From Glacieibacterium arshaanense (lineage in GTDB: Bacteria > Pseudomonadota > Alphaproteobacteria > Sphingomonadales > Sphingomonadaceae), in assembly GCF_004681125.1 (NCBI RefSeq), contig NZ_SIHO01000003.1, positions 214,122-278,121 of the forward strand: a stretch of DNA of 64,000 nt, in the 5' to 3' direction. Below, piece by piece: positions 44,666 to 53,168 of this stretch (its first letter is position 1; every line of letters starts with the position of its first letter). The notes under the pieces are model-generated. The model worked only from the letters and a program-made list of their open reading frames with translations, did not search any database and was not told where the DNA came from. The position numbers and the translations under genes are program-made.

Positions 44666-46321
44666 CTAGTGGTGCGCGGGGGTTGCGGCGGGCTGGCGCG
44701 CTACCGGCGCGCAGGGCAGGGTGAATCGGAAAATAGCGCCGCCGCCTGGACGTGCCTCGTGCCAGATCTGGCCACCATGCGCTTCGACAATCGTTCGGCT
44801 GATCGACAGCCCAATACCGAGCCCGGCTAGCTTGGTTGAATTGAACGGTTCGAACAGGCGCGGCGCGGCTGGCGGGGAAACGCCGGTGCCGGTGTCGCGC
44901 ACCGTAATCACGCAAGCGTCACCGACCAGCTTCGTCAGGATGCCGATCCGGCGCAAACCATTTGGTGTCAGCGCCTCGACGGCATTGCGCAGCAAATTAG
45001 TCAGCACCTGTTGAATTTGGATCTTGTCGGCAAAAACCGTCGTGGCGCTCGGGTCGAGGTCGATCTTGTATGCTATTTCGAGCACACCTGCATCGGCCAG
45101 CGCCATTTTGCTCGCCTCGCGGATCAAATCGGGCAGGTTTTCGGCGCGGCGCTGGTCCTGGTTGTGCGCGGCCATTTCGCGCAGCCGGCGCACGACTTCG
45201 ACAGCCTTGATGACGCTGGCATCGGCTTGCCCCAGCGCGTCGAGGACGCCTGCCACACCGTCGCCGGTCAGCGCGCCGACCATCCGGCGACTGCCACGGA
45301 CATAATTCGCGATCGCCGTCAGCGGCTGGTTGAGCTCATGCGCCAGCGTCGATGCCATCGCGCCCATGGCGCTGCCGCGTGACACGTGGATCAGTTCGGA
45401 CTGCAGGCGGTTGTAACGTTCTTCGGCCTGGTGGCGCTCGTCGATATCCTCGACCGTGCCGTACCATTGCGCCACGTTCCCGTCCGCATCGCGGCGCGGG
45501 GCCCCGCGTGAACGCACCCAGCGGTAGTTGCCATCGCCACGGCGCACGCGAAACTGCACGTCGAACGCGGCGCCCACCGTGCCTGCACGCTCCCACACTT
45601 CGCCAATCAGCGCCAGGTCATCGGGATGCGCGACACTGCTCCAGTCGCCATTGGCAAACTTCTCGAAGCTCAGCCCGGTCACTTCGTAAAGGCGCTCGCC
45701 GACCAGAAGCGGCGCACCGCCTGCAGCGGCGCTCCACGCAATCTGGTCATTGAGGTCGAGCGTCAAACGGTACAGCTCTTCGCTTTCGCGCAGCCGCACC
45801 TCGGCAAGCGCGCGCTGCTGCATTTCCGTGGTCAGCGCGCTGGTGCGCTCGATGACGCGCGCCTCAAGCGATGCCGCGAGCGCGCGGACCTGTGCTTCGG
45901 CGGCGTCATGCGCTTCCAGAACCGCCTGCGCCTTGCGCTGGCGCGCTCGCGCCCGCAGCGCCCCGCGCGCCGCCGTGACCAGCGATTCGGTGTGCAGTGG
46001 CCGCTCGACCAGCGTGATATTGGCGAGCTCCATGACCGCTTTGCGGTCGGTGCTCGGCACGTAGTCACGATGTGTCAGCAGCAGCACCGGGCAGTCCGAC
46101 CATGGCGGTTGCGCCTCCACCGCAGCGGTCACGCCTTCGATGCCGTAGCGGTCAAGCATCTTTTCGGTCAGTAGCGCCGCGCCAAGCGTGCAATCGCGGA
46201 TCGCCGCCGCAACGTCACGCGGCGAAGCGACTTTGGCGGTGATGCCGGCCGCCGCCAGTTGCGTCACGATGGCCTGCGCTTCGCGCGGATCGTCAACCAG
46301 CAGCAGGATGTGTTCGTCCAC
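44666..46321 (-). CDS. PAS sensor histidine kinase with N-terminal pseudo-receiver, FixL-like
   Basis: The 551-aa soluble kinase has a receiver-like N-terminus (1-125): ILLLVDDPREA keeps the acidic pair, but the phosphoacceptor position reads ALLTEKML with no Asp, and the usual Lys is Arg in VERPL. A coiled-coil linker (125-185) and one PAS/PAC domain (about 190-305, with NYRWVRSRGAPRRDADG and WYGTVEDIDERH) follow. The dimerisation helix has His328 in LAHELNQPLTAI, and the ATPase domain has NLLRNAVEAL, RDTGTGVSP and GLGIGLSISRTIVEAHGG. The HELNQPL class is shared with FixL/DctB. GTG start 46321 overlaps the stop of its partner regulator. No heme-binding PAS residues were confirmed. Confidence 0.92.
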   Translation of the reverse strand: MDEHILLLVDDPREAQAIVTQLAAAGITAKVASPRDVAAAIRDCTLGAALLTEKMLDRYGIEGVTAAVEAQPPWSDCPVLLLTHRDYVPSTDRKAVMELANITLVERPLHTESLVTAARGALRARARQRKAQAVLEAHDAAEAQVRALAASLEARVIERTSALTTEMQQRALAEVRLRESEELYRLTLDLNDQIAWSAAAGGAPLLVGERLYEVTGLSFEKFANGDWSSVAHPDDLALIGEVWERAGTVGAAFDVQFRVRRGDGNYRWVRSRGAPRRDADGNVAQWYGTVEDIDERHQAEERYNRLQSELIHVSRGSAMGAMASTLAHELNQPLTAIANYVRGSRRMVGALTGDGVAGVLDALGQADASVIKAVEVVRRLREMAAHNQDQRRAENLPDLIREASKMALADAGVLEIAYKIDLDPSATTVFADKIQIQQVLTNLLRNAVEALTPNGLRRIGILTKLVGDACVITVRDTGTGVSPPAAPRLFEPFNSTKLAGLGIGLSISRTIVEAHGGQIWHEARPGGGAIFRFTLPCAPVARQPAATPAHH

Positions 46322-46962
46322 TAGGCATCACCCGTGTCACCGGCATCAAGCGAAACCACGCCCGCCAGAAATGCCAGGCGCAGGGCTTCGGGCAGCGACC
46401 GTACCCCAAGGTGGTTCATCATGTTCGACCGGTGCATCTCGACAGTCCGCACGCTCAGCCCGAGCCGATACGCCAGCACCTTGTTCGGCAGCCCCTCGGC
46501 GAGGCCCTGCAATATGTCGACCTCGCGCCTGGTCAGCTGTTTCAGCCGCTGCGCCGCATCGGCACGCTGGTCGTCTGCTTCGACTTGCCTGTCGAGCGCC
46601 GCGAACAAGCGTTCGAGCGTTGCAATCAGTGTGGCTTCATCGAACGGCTTTTCGTGGAAGTCGCTGGCGCCGAGCTTCATCGCCTGCACCGCGGTGGCGA
46701 TGTCACCGTGCCCGGTCATGATGATGACTGGAAACTGCGCGAGGCGGTCGTGCATCAGCTCGATGACCTGCAGGCCATCGATCTGCGGCATCCGCACATC
46801 GAGCAGGACGCAGCCGGGGCTCAGCCCGGGCATATCATCGAGGAACGCCTGACCACTGTTCCACATCCGCGCGACATATCCCGAAGAGTCGAGAAAATAG
46901 GCGGTAGAACTGCGCACCATGCTGTCGTCATCGACGACATAGACATGTTTACTTAACGTCAT
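46321..46962 (-). CDS. LuxR-type response regulator, FixJ-like
   Basis: The 213-aa protein has a receiver domain with acidic residues D11-D13, phosphoacceptor Asp55 in CVLLDVRMPQIDG, and VIIMTGHGDIATAVQAMKLGASDF...KPF, the FixJ/NarL-like pattern. A LuxR-type helix-turn-helix lies at about 145-205 (LTRREVDILQGLAEGLPNKVLAYRLGLSVRTVEMHRSN). ATG 46962 has GGGGGG upstream. It forms a pair with the downstream PAS kinase, with one-base overlap. Its target genes are unknown; the divergent RTX gene is a candidate. Confidence 0.94.
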   Translation of the reverse strand: MTLSKHVYVVDDDSMVRSSTAYFLDSSGYVARMWNSGQAFLDDMPGLSPGCVLLDVRMPQIDGLQVIELMHDRLAQFPVIIMTGHGDIATAVQAMKLGASDFHEKPFDEATLIATLERLFAALDRQVEADDQRADAAQRLKQLTRREVDILQGLAEGLPNKVLAYRLGLSVRTVEMHRSNMMNHLGVRSLPEALRLAFLAGVVSLDAGDTGDA

Positions 46963-47500
46963 GTCGCCCCCCCTGGTGCGCGCATGCAATTCGTCAGGCA
47001 ACCCAAAATCTGCGACATGCCCTGTCAAAACCTTCGTGACTACAGATACAGATTTCGTGTGCAGGAATATTGTTAAATACCCGTAACACACGCATCTTTA
47101 CTGTAGTCCGTGTCGCCCCGCCCAAACTATCGCATGAACCGCCATCCGGACGCAATGACGACGGACCCCGGCGGGTCGCCTAATTGCCAATACGACGACA
47201 TTTCACCGCATAGGCCGCCGCTTCGCGGCAAATTTCCGACTCCTGAAGGTGCGTTGCCCAGCCGCAGCGCCGAGTCGCGAGTCGCGCATGTTGAATTTTC
47301 ACGGCGCAAAGCATGGGCGGACGGCTACCGTAGAATCCCCGTATTCGCCCAACAGTCGGGCGCGCAGTGCAACGGGGGTGCCGAACTACTACCGCAATTA
47401 CCGCAATAGAGGCTGAAAGCCACCGATTCCACTTAACAGCGATGCCCAAAGGGCCTTTTGGATCCTTCACGAGACAAGAACATCATTGATGGAGGCAGCA
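46963..47500. other. 538-bp divergent intergenic region, response regulator / RTX gene
   Basis: No convincing gene lies here; a 99-codon open frame at 47110-47409 has no SD and a random-looking composition. On the minus side a perfect TTGACA box (47026-47031) lies 63 bases from the regulator start, with only a weak -10. GTTA-N8-TAAC at 47072-47087 is a dyad. Near the RTX gene there is a direct repeat TACCGCAAT (two copies in 47389-47407) and an imperfect palindrome CCAAAGGGCCTTTTGG at 47446-47461. The size and elements fit a regulated promoter region for the RTX gene with a leader of up to 200 bases. Confidence 0.5.
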
Positions 47501-49750
47501 ATGGCCACTCTTTTTGCGAATACGGCGACCTACAAGACCGCGTTTGCGGCACTTCAGTCGGGCGATACGTTGGTGCTGGCGCCGGGCAACTACGGCGTTC
47601 TCTACATGAAGGACAAAACCTATACCGAGAACGTGACCATCAAAGGGGGCAGCTTTACCGGCGTCCAGTTGACCAATGTCAGCCATGTCACTCTCGACGG
47701 ATCGACCATCAAACTGACACCAACGCTGACAAGCACGAACAACGCGCAAGCGGTCCGCGTCGTGGTCAGCGACCATGTCACCATCACCAACGCCAAGATC
47801 ACAGGCGGGGTCGCGATCAACGGCGTGCCGCAGACCTCGACTGTGCTCGACAAGACCGGCAACGTTATCGGGTTGCCTGCAGGCAAGGGCGTCAATTTTG
47901 AAACTTCGAGCGATTGTACCATCAGCAACAGTGACATCAGCGTGTTCCATAAAGGCGTGACCTTTTCGGACAGCACCAACATTACAATCACCGATAACAC
48001 TATCCATGACCTGCGCACTTCGCCGATTACGGGTTCGGTGCTTTCGGGTTTAACCATTACCGGTAATCACACTTGGACCAGCCATCCCTGGAGCTTTGGC
48101 GGCGCCGGCGATCATGGTGATCGGATCCATGTCTGGGTCGATCACGGGCCGGTGCCAGGCGTCACCATCGCCAACAACCTGCTCGAACAGGGTAGTGGCG
48201 ATGGAATGGTCGGCATCTATCTCGATGACAATGGTATGGGCTACGGCTTTCCTGGTGCCGTCGTCAGCGGCAACACCGTAGTCGAAGGAACTGGTCAGGG
48301 CATTCTGCTCGAAAACGTGAGCGGCACTGTCACCGGTAACACTCTAGTCTGGTCGGGCACCGGAACTGCGGCCAACGACACGCCGCGCTTTCAGATCGAT
48401 GACAACTCGCACAACATCGTGTTCACCGACAACGTCGGCCATGTCCACGTCATCAACAGTACGCATGACCTGCAGTTCTGGAACCAGACTGGCACCATCG
48501 AAATTGATCCGACGATGACCCGCGCCGATCGCATGACGATCACCGAAAACGCGACCGTGGTCACCCCACTGGCGTCGTACACGCTCGATGCAGTCACCGA
48601 CAATCTTACCTACAGCGGGATCGGCAATTTCACCGGTGTCGGCAACGACAAGGTCAACCACCTGACCGGCTGGGACGGTAATGACGTCCTTGACGGCAAG
48701 GGCGGTGCCGACATCCTCGAAGGGCTTGGTGGGGACGACACATATTATGTCGACAACGCCGGCGACAAGATCATTGATACAGGTGGCAACGAAACCATCT
48801 ATTCTTCGATCTCGTGGACGCTGGGGCATCAACTCGAAACACTAATCTACACGGGCACCGTAGGCGCCGTTTTGAACGGCAATGATGAAGACAACACCAT
48901 CGTCGGCGGCATCGGCAATGATGTAATCAATGGCAACCTTGGCAATGATACGCTTATCGGCGGGCTCGGTGACGACACCTACTACATCAATAACCCAACG
49001 CAGACGATCATCGAAGCTGGCGGGAACGACACAGTCATCGTGGATCGTAGCTATGTGCTCGCCACCGGGCTCGAAAATCTGACGCTGACGGGCAGTACAG
49101 ACGGCAATCTGACCGGCAACGCTGCCGCCAATATCCTGATCGGCAACAGCGGCGCCAATATCATTGACGGCAAGGCCGGCGCCGATACCATGGTCGGTGG
49201 TGACGGTAACGACTTCTACTATGTCGACAATGCTGGCGACGTTGTTGTCGAACTCGACACCGGCATTGCCCTGGGTGGTCTCGACAAGGTAAAGACGACT
49301 CTGTCGAGTTACACGCTCGGCACCGGCGTCGAGGATGTCGCCTATGGCGGTTCGGGCAGCTTCACAGGTATCGGCAACGCGCTGGTGAACACCATGACTG
49401 GCAGCAGCGGCGTCGATAAGCTGTACGGGATGGGCGGCAACGACTTCCTGCTCGGCGCGGCAGGCAACGACGTTCTCGATGGCGGTGCCGGCGCTGACAA
49501 GCTCACCGGCGGCACCGGGAACGACGAGTTCCTGTTCCACAAGGGCGAGGCAAACGGCGACATCATCAGCGACTTTGTCGGCAATGGCAGCGCCGCCGGC
49601 GATACCATTCACCTCATCGGCTGGGCGGCAGGCTCCACGATGACACTGGTTTCAGGCAACGTCTGGGCGGTTACCGATAGCGTCGACCATAGCGTCGAAA
49701 ACATCTCGATCACCGGCGCGGTCCACGTCACCGACATCCTATTCGGTTAA
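47501..49750 (+). CDS. RTX calcium-binding beta-helix protein, probable type I secreted
   Basis: The 749-aa protein has no signal peptide. Its N-terminal half (about 1-330) is a right-handed parallel beta-helix with repeated short strands (SHVTLDGSTIKL, DCTISNSDISVF, GVTIANNLLEQGSGDG), as in polysaccharide lyases and mannuronan C5-epimerases. The second half has four blocks of RTX repeats of GGxGxDxLx type (WDGNDVLDGKGGADILEG, GGIGNDVINGNLGNDTLIGG, GAAGNDVLDGGAGADKLTGG), each followed by a TYYVDNAGD-like unit. The tail DTIHLIGW...VTDILFG resembles type I secretion signals. ATG 47501 has GGAGG five bases upstream. No ABC exporter is adjacent. Its function may be matrix modification or adhesion. 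Confidence 0.88.
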   Translation: MATLFANTATYKTAFAALQSGDTLVLAPGNYGVLYMKDKTYTENVTIKGGSFTGVQLTNVSHVTLDGSTIKLTPTLTSTNNAQAVRVVVSDHVTITNAKITGGVAINGVPQTSTVLDKTGNVIGLPAGKGVNFETSSDCTISNSDISVFHKGVTFSDSTNITITDNTIHDLRTSPITGSVLSGLTITGNHTWTSHPWSFGGAGDHGDRIHVWVDHGPVPGVTIANNLLEQGSGDGMVGIYLDDNGMGYGFPGAVVSGNTVVEGTGQGILLENVSGTVTGNTLVWSGTGTAANDTPRFQIDDNSHNIVFTDNVGHVHVINSTHDLQFWNQTGTIEIDPTMTRADRMTITENATVVTPLASYTLDAVTDNLTYSGIGNFTGVGNDKVNHLTGWDGNDVLDGKGGADILEGLGGDDTYYVDNAGDKIIDTGGNETIYSSISWTLGHQLETLIYTGTVGAVLNGNDEDNTIVGGIGNDVINGNLGNDTLIGGLGDDTYYINNPTQTIIEAGGNDTVIVDRSYVLATGLENLTLTGSTDGNLTGNAAANILIGNSGANIIDGKAGADTMVGGDGNDFYYVDNAGDVVVELDTGIALGGLDKVKTTLSSYTLGTGVEDVAYGGSGSFTGIGNALVNTMTGSSGVDKLYGMGGNDFLLGAAGNDVLDGGAGADKLTGGTGNDEFLFHKGEANGDIISDFVGNGSAAGDTIHLIGWAAGSTMTLVSGNVWAVTDSVDHSVENISITGAVHVTDILFG

Positions 49751-49815
49751 ATAGCGCGTGCCGGTTCAGCCCCGTCGCTGCCGCCGCAGGGTTCAGACCT
49801 GCCCGGTCTAGGGGT

Positions 49816-50223
49816 TCAGCCGGCGCGGCGCTGCTGCGTCGTCAGGCTCGCGACTTTCATGAGTACGCGTTCGATCTCATTGAAATCGAACGGCTTGCCG
49901 AGGCTTTCGTTGGCGCCCTTGGCGCGCGCGGTGGCCAGCAGATTATTCAGTCCGCCCTCGTCGCTGCCCGACATGGCGACTATATATACGCTGGCGTCGA
50001 GCGCGCGAATGTCATGCACGGCATCGACCCCGTGGCCGCCGGGCATGACCATGTCGACGAAAACCAGGTCGGGGTGACATTCGGCGAACGTTCGCACGCC
50101 CTGTGCGGCGGTATCGGCGGTGAAAATTTCGTGCCCCATCATCTTGAGCACGAACACTAGCGACTTCTGGACGTGTTCATCGTCGTCGATGATCAGGATG
50201 CGCAGCAGCGCTGAATCGGCCAT
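49816..50223 (-). CDS. Single-domain response regulator (CheY-like)
   Basis: The 135-aa protein is a stand-alone receiver: acidic residues D13-D15 (ILIIDDDEHV), phosphoacceptor Asp57 in LVFVDMVMPGGHG, a Ser/Thr switch in VAMSGSDEG and Lys in ESLGKPFDFNEI. There is no output domain, so it acts by protein contact or as a phosphate sink. ATG 50223 overlaps the kinase stop (ATGA), so kinase and receiver are made together. It is convergent with the RTX gene across 65 bp, which holds only a weak AGACC/GGTCT hairpin. Confidence 0.93.
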   Translation of the reverse strand: MADSALLRILIIDDDEHVQKSLVFVLKMMGHEIFTADTAAQGVRTFAECHPDLVFVDMVMPGGHGVDAVHDIRALDASVYIVAMSGSDEGGLNNLLATARAKGANESLGKPFDFNEIERVLMKVASLTTQQRRAG

Positions 50224-52283
50224 CAGGCGGCCTCCATCATTCTCTGGGCAGGAAACTTCAGCTCGAAACGCGTACCGACTCCCGGTGCACTGGCAACCGA
50301 TATTGAGCCGCCATGCGCCATTACGATGCCGTTGACAATCGAAAGTCCCAGTCCTGTACCACCGGCATTGGCGTGCCGGGTAAAAAACGGCTCGAAAATA
50401 TGCGCGCGTGTCGCCTCGTCCATGCCGATTCCGTCGTCCGCAACCGTCAGCACGACGTTGCCGCCCGGATCGTGGCGCACATTGATAGTGATGGTGCCAT
50501 GCTTAGTGCCGATGGCGCGCGCCGCGTTGGTCACCAGGTTGAGCAGCGTCTGGTAGATTTGACCCTTGCTGCCCAGAATCTCGGGAACTTCGGTCATTTC
50601 GGCGACAATTTTCGTCGTCTTGGGAATGCCGGCGCGGATGATCGGCAACGCCTGCGCCACCAGTTCATCGAGGCGCAGCGGTTCCTTCGACGCCGGATCC
50701 TTGCGGCTGAACCGCAGAATTTCGCGCACCAGCTCGCGCGCCCGGTCTGCCGCGCTGCCGATGAGCTCGAGCCCCTCGCTGATGCGGCCGGGCGCCGATT
50801 TGCGTAGCGCCGGCACCAGCATCGTCACCGGCAGCAGCGTATTGTTGAGATCGTGCGCGATGCCGCCCACCAGCTCGCCGAGCGCCTCGAGCTTTTGCGC
50901 ATGGCGCAGCTGCATTTCGATTTCGGCTTGATGCGCTTGCGCCTTGCGGGCTTCGGTGACGTCCTGAACCACGCCTATCAGGCCGGTCACCGCGCCGCCC
51001 GGGCCCTTGATCAGGCGCGTGTGCAAAACGGCATTGCGCGCCGAGGCATCGGCGCCGAGAAAACTATAGTCGATAGGGTCGGACTCGACGCCGTCGCGCG
51101 CACGTTCGATCAACCTTGCAAGCGCTGCGCGGTCATCGGGCGCTACCGAAGTATCGGCAAATGCCGCCCAGCTACCGGGCCCTTCACGGCGTGCATGCAT
51201 CAGATCGAACGCATGGCTGCCTTCGAGCATCATCGTCCTGAAGTCGAGCTCGAAGCTGCCGCTCTTGGCGAGGCGCTGTGCCGATGCCAGATGCTGCTGG
51301 CTACGACGCGACCGGTTGCGCGCGACGAGTACCGCGTTGACCAGAAACGCTATCAGCCACACCGCGATGATGGCCAGCGAGCGGTTGATGATCACCATCC
51401 ACAGCGGCATCTCGCCGCGCGGCGATACGATCACGCCCAGCACGATGAGAAAAGTTGCCAAAGCGGCAAGGTCGATGACGGTGCTCGGACGATTGAACGC
51501 CAGCGCGAAGAACACCAGCGGGATATAGCAGATCGCGATATTGAGCTCGAGCGGCGTATATAAATCGATCGTTGCAACCGCGAGGCAGTAAAGTAGCGGC
51601 AATCCTATCGGCACGCGCATCACCGTAAGCGTTTCCTGCCGCCAGCTGTCGGCGAGCACGGCGGTGCTCAAAGCGATGGCGACTAGCGCCCCGACACCCG
51701 ACATTCTGTCCGAATGCGCCGGCGCGAACAGGTAGCCGCCTTGCGCCAGCCGAAAGGCAATGACTTCGAAGGACAGCGCGAAGGTCAGCAGGCAAGCGAT
51801 CTGGATGGCGACATTCCGCCACGGTGTCGAGCGAACGAGCCCCAAAGTCAGCAATGCCGAGGCCATAATGCCAATCGTCAACGCTGAAGCTACCGGCACT
51901 GCGCCTGGTGCGCCGGGGTGGTTGCCTGCCCAGTCGCGGACGAAAAGCTCGCCGAACCCGCGGGGTATGTCGAACATATTGGCTGAAATCGACAATATGC
52001 CGACCAGCAGCGCCAAGGCTGCCAACGTCACCGACGTGCGCCTGCGGCCATGCAAATGCAGCCTCAATGCCAGCGCGCAGAGCAATGCCCCAAGCGCCGC
52101 ATTGAACTTCATCATGAATATGAACGGCAGCTTCTGGTGAAGCCAGGCCGCATGGCTCAGCCAGGAAGCCAGTACCATCGCTGAAATGACAATCGCGAAT
52201 TGCGGACCGACCCTGGAAATCCATGCCAAGATCCGGTCCTGTCGCCGCAACTCCGCCGGCGGAATTTCCACGAACCTATCCAC
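50223..52283 (-). CDS. Membrane sensor histidine kinase with multi-helix N-terminal domain and PAS
   Basis: The 686-aa kinase has eight or so membrane helices in residues 25-325 (from PQFAIVISAMVLASWLSHAAW to RSLAIIAVWLIAFLVNAVLVA), a MASE-like sensory module. A PAS-like domain (about 335-455; GAVTGLIGVVQDVTEARKAQ) follows. The dimerisation domain has His477 in GGIAHDLNNTLLPV, and the ATPase domain has NLVTNAARAI, VADDGIGMD and GTGLGLSIVNGIVMAHGG. The HDLNN group often pairs with single-domain receivers, as here. It overlaps the receiver gene by one base of ATGA. The signal sensed is unknown. Confidence 0.92.
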   Translation of the reverse strand: MDRFVEIPPAELRRQDRILAWISRVGPQFAIVISAMVLASWLSHAAWLHQKLPFIFMMKFNAALGALLCALALRLHLHGRRRTSVTLAALALLVGILSISANMFDIPRGFGELFVRDWAGNHPGAPGAVPVASALTIGIMASALLTLGLVRSTPWRNVAIQIACLLTFALSFEVIAFRLAQGGYLFAPAHSDRMSGVGALVAIALSTAVLADSWRQETLTVMRVPIGLPLLYCLAVATIDLYTPLELNIAICYIPLVFFALAFNRPSTVIDLAALATFLIVLGVIVSPRGEMPLWMVIINRSLAIIAVWLIAFLVNAVLVARNRSRRSQQHLASAQRLAKSGSFELDFRTMMLEGSHAFDLMHARREGPGSWAAFADTSVAPDDRAALARLIERARDGVESDPIDYSFLGADASARNAVLHTRLIKGPGGAVTGLIGVVQDVTEARKAQAHQAEIEMQLRHAQKLEALGELVGGIAHDLNNTLLPVTMLVPALRKSAPGRISEGLELIGSAADRARELVREILRFSRKDPASKEPLRLDELVAQALPIIRAGIPKTTKIVAEMTEVPEILGSKGQIYQTLLNLVTNAARAIGTKHGTITINVRHDPGGNVVLTVADDGIGMDEATRAHIFEPFFTRHANAGGTGLGLSIVNGIVMAHGGSISVASAPGVGTRFELKFPAQRMMEAA

Positions 52284-52506
52284 GCGGCAACATTACACGA
52301 ATCCTTCGAAAAAATGGATAGCCTAGTTCTGCACGACGGCACGAAGCGCCTTTCAGACGCGAAGTCCGGCTCATGCATGCCTTGGCCAAACAAGGTCTGC
52401 ACAAGGTATATCACCAGCTCACCGCCGAAAAGCATGACCGAAGCGTTCCAGCGCGACCTGCAATCAGGGACTGCCGCAGCGGCTCTGAAGGATGTGGCGG
52501 GGAAAA

Positions 52507-52596
<90 letters not shown>

Positions 52597-52639
52597 GCAA
52601 TCGAGGTGGGCGCACTGGCGTGCACCGGTCGAAGGCGCG

Positions 52640-52668
52640 CGTATAGCCAGCGACCGGGGGTTTGCCAA
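52640..52668 (-). promoter_or_regulatory. Promoter of the tRNA-Ser gene
   Basis: On the minus strand TTGGCA (52663-52668) and TATACG (52640-52645) are separated by exactly 17 bases. They match the sigma-70 hexamers at five and four positions. The predicted transcript would start about 35 bases before the mature tRNA 5' end. Confidence 0.6.
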
Positions 52669-52699
52669 TAGGCTGCGCGCATTCACCGCGACACTAGGC

Positions 52700-52727
52700 C
52701 TTTTCGTCGCTCGACAAATTCCTATAT
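52700..52727 (+). promoter_or_regulatory. Candidate heat-shock (RpoH-type) promoter of hspQ
   Basis: CCTATATG at 52721-52728 fits the alphaproteobacterial RpoH -10 pattern CYTATNTnnG in most positions. CTTTTC at 52700-52705 is a weak -35 at 15 bases. The start would lie about 35 bases before the hspQ GTG. Assignment is tentative because the -35 box departs from CTTGAA. Confidence 0.35.
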
Positions 52728-52770
52728 GCTCTCGTCCGGGCAATCATGCCCATCACGTCCGAGGTAGCTT

Positions 52771-53166
52771 GTGAACGACAAGTCGATCGATCCGCCGCCC
52801 GCCATCGCGCCTGCCGCGACGGGTGAAGCAGGCCTTGCATCGATGCCGATGGCAACATTCGGCATCGGCGATGTCGTGCGTCACCGGCTGTTCCCGTTCC
52901 GCGGCGTCATCTTCGATGTCGATCCTCAGTTCGCCAATACCGAGGAATGGTGGCAGTCGATTCCGGAAAACGTCCGGCCGCGCAAGGACCAGCCGTTCTA
53001 TCACCTGCTCGCCGAAAACGACGACGCGTCATACGTCGCCTATGTCAGCCAGCAGAATCTGGTGCGCGAGGAAGCCGCCGAGCCGGTGCAGCACCCGGGT
53101 GTCGAGCAGATGTTCGGCGATTTCCGCGACGGCCGCTACGTCTTGCGCAACCCGCTGCGCAACTAA
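52771..53166 (+). CDS. hspQ: Heat shock protein HspQ
   Basis: HspQ binds hemimethylated DNA in vitro and acts as a specificity factor for Lon protease. The 131-aa protein has a variable N-terminus of about 27 residues, then the HspQ core: FGIGDVVRHRLFPFRGVIFDVDPQFANTEEWW, RKDQPFYHLLAENDD, YVAYVSQQNL. Length with the N-terminal extension is usual in sphingomonads. The start is GTG 52771 with GAGG seven bases upstream; the in-frame ATGs near residues 25-27 would leave no better SD. It ends two bases before the convergent flippase gene. Confidence 0.93.
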   Translation: MNDKSIDPPPAIAPAATGEAGLASMPMATFGIGDVVRHRLFPFRGVIFDVDPQFANTEEWWQSIPENVRPRKDQPFYHLLAENDDASYVAYVSQQNLVREEAAEPVQHPGVEQMFGDFRDGRYVLRNPLRN

Positions 53167-53168
53167 CG

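Noticed and set aside
47110-47409. 99-codon frame upstream of the RTX gene
   Set aside because: No ribosome-binding site, random-looking composition and no family signature. It is left as intergenic DNA.
48650-49520. Repeated DNA in the RTX gene as a separate repeat element
   Set aside because: The repetition is at protein level (calcium-binding nonapeptides) and is explained by the coding sequence.
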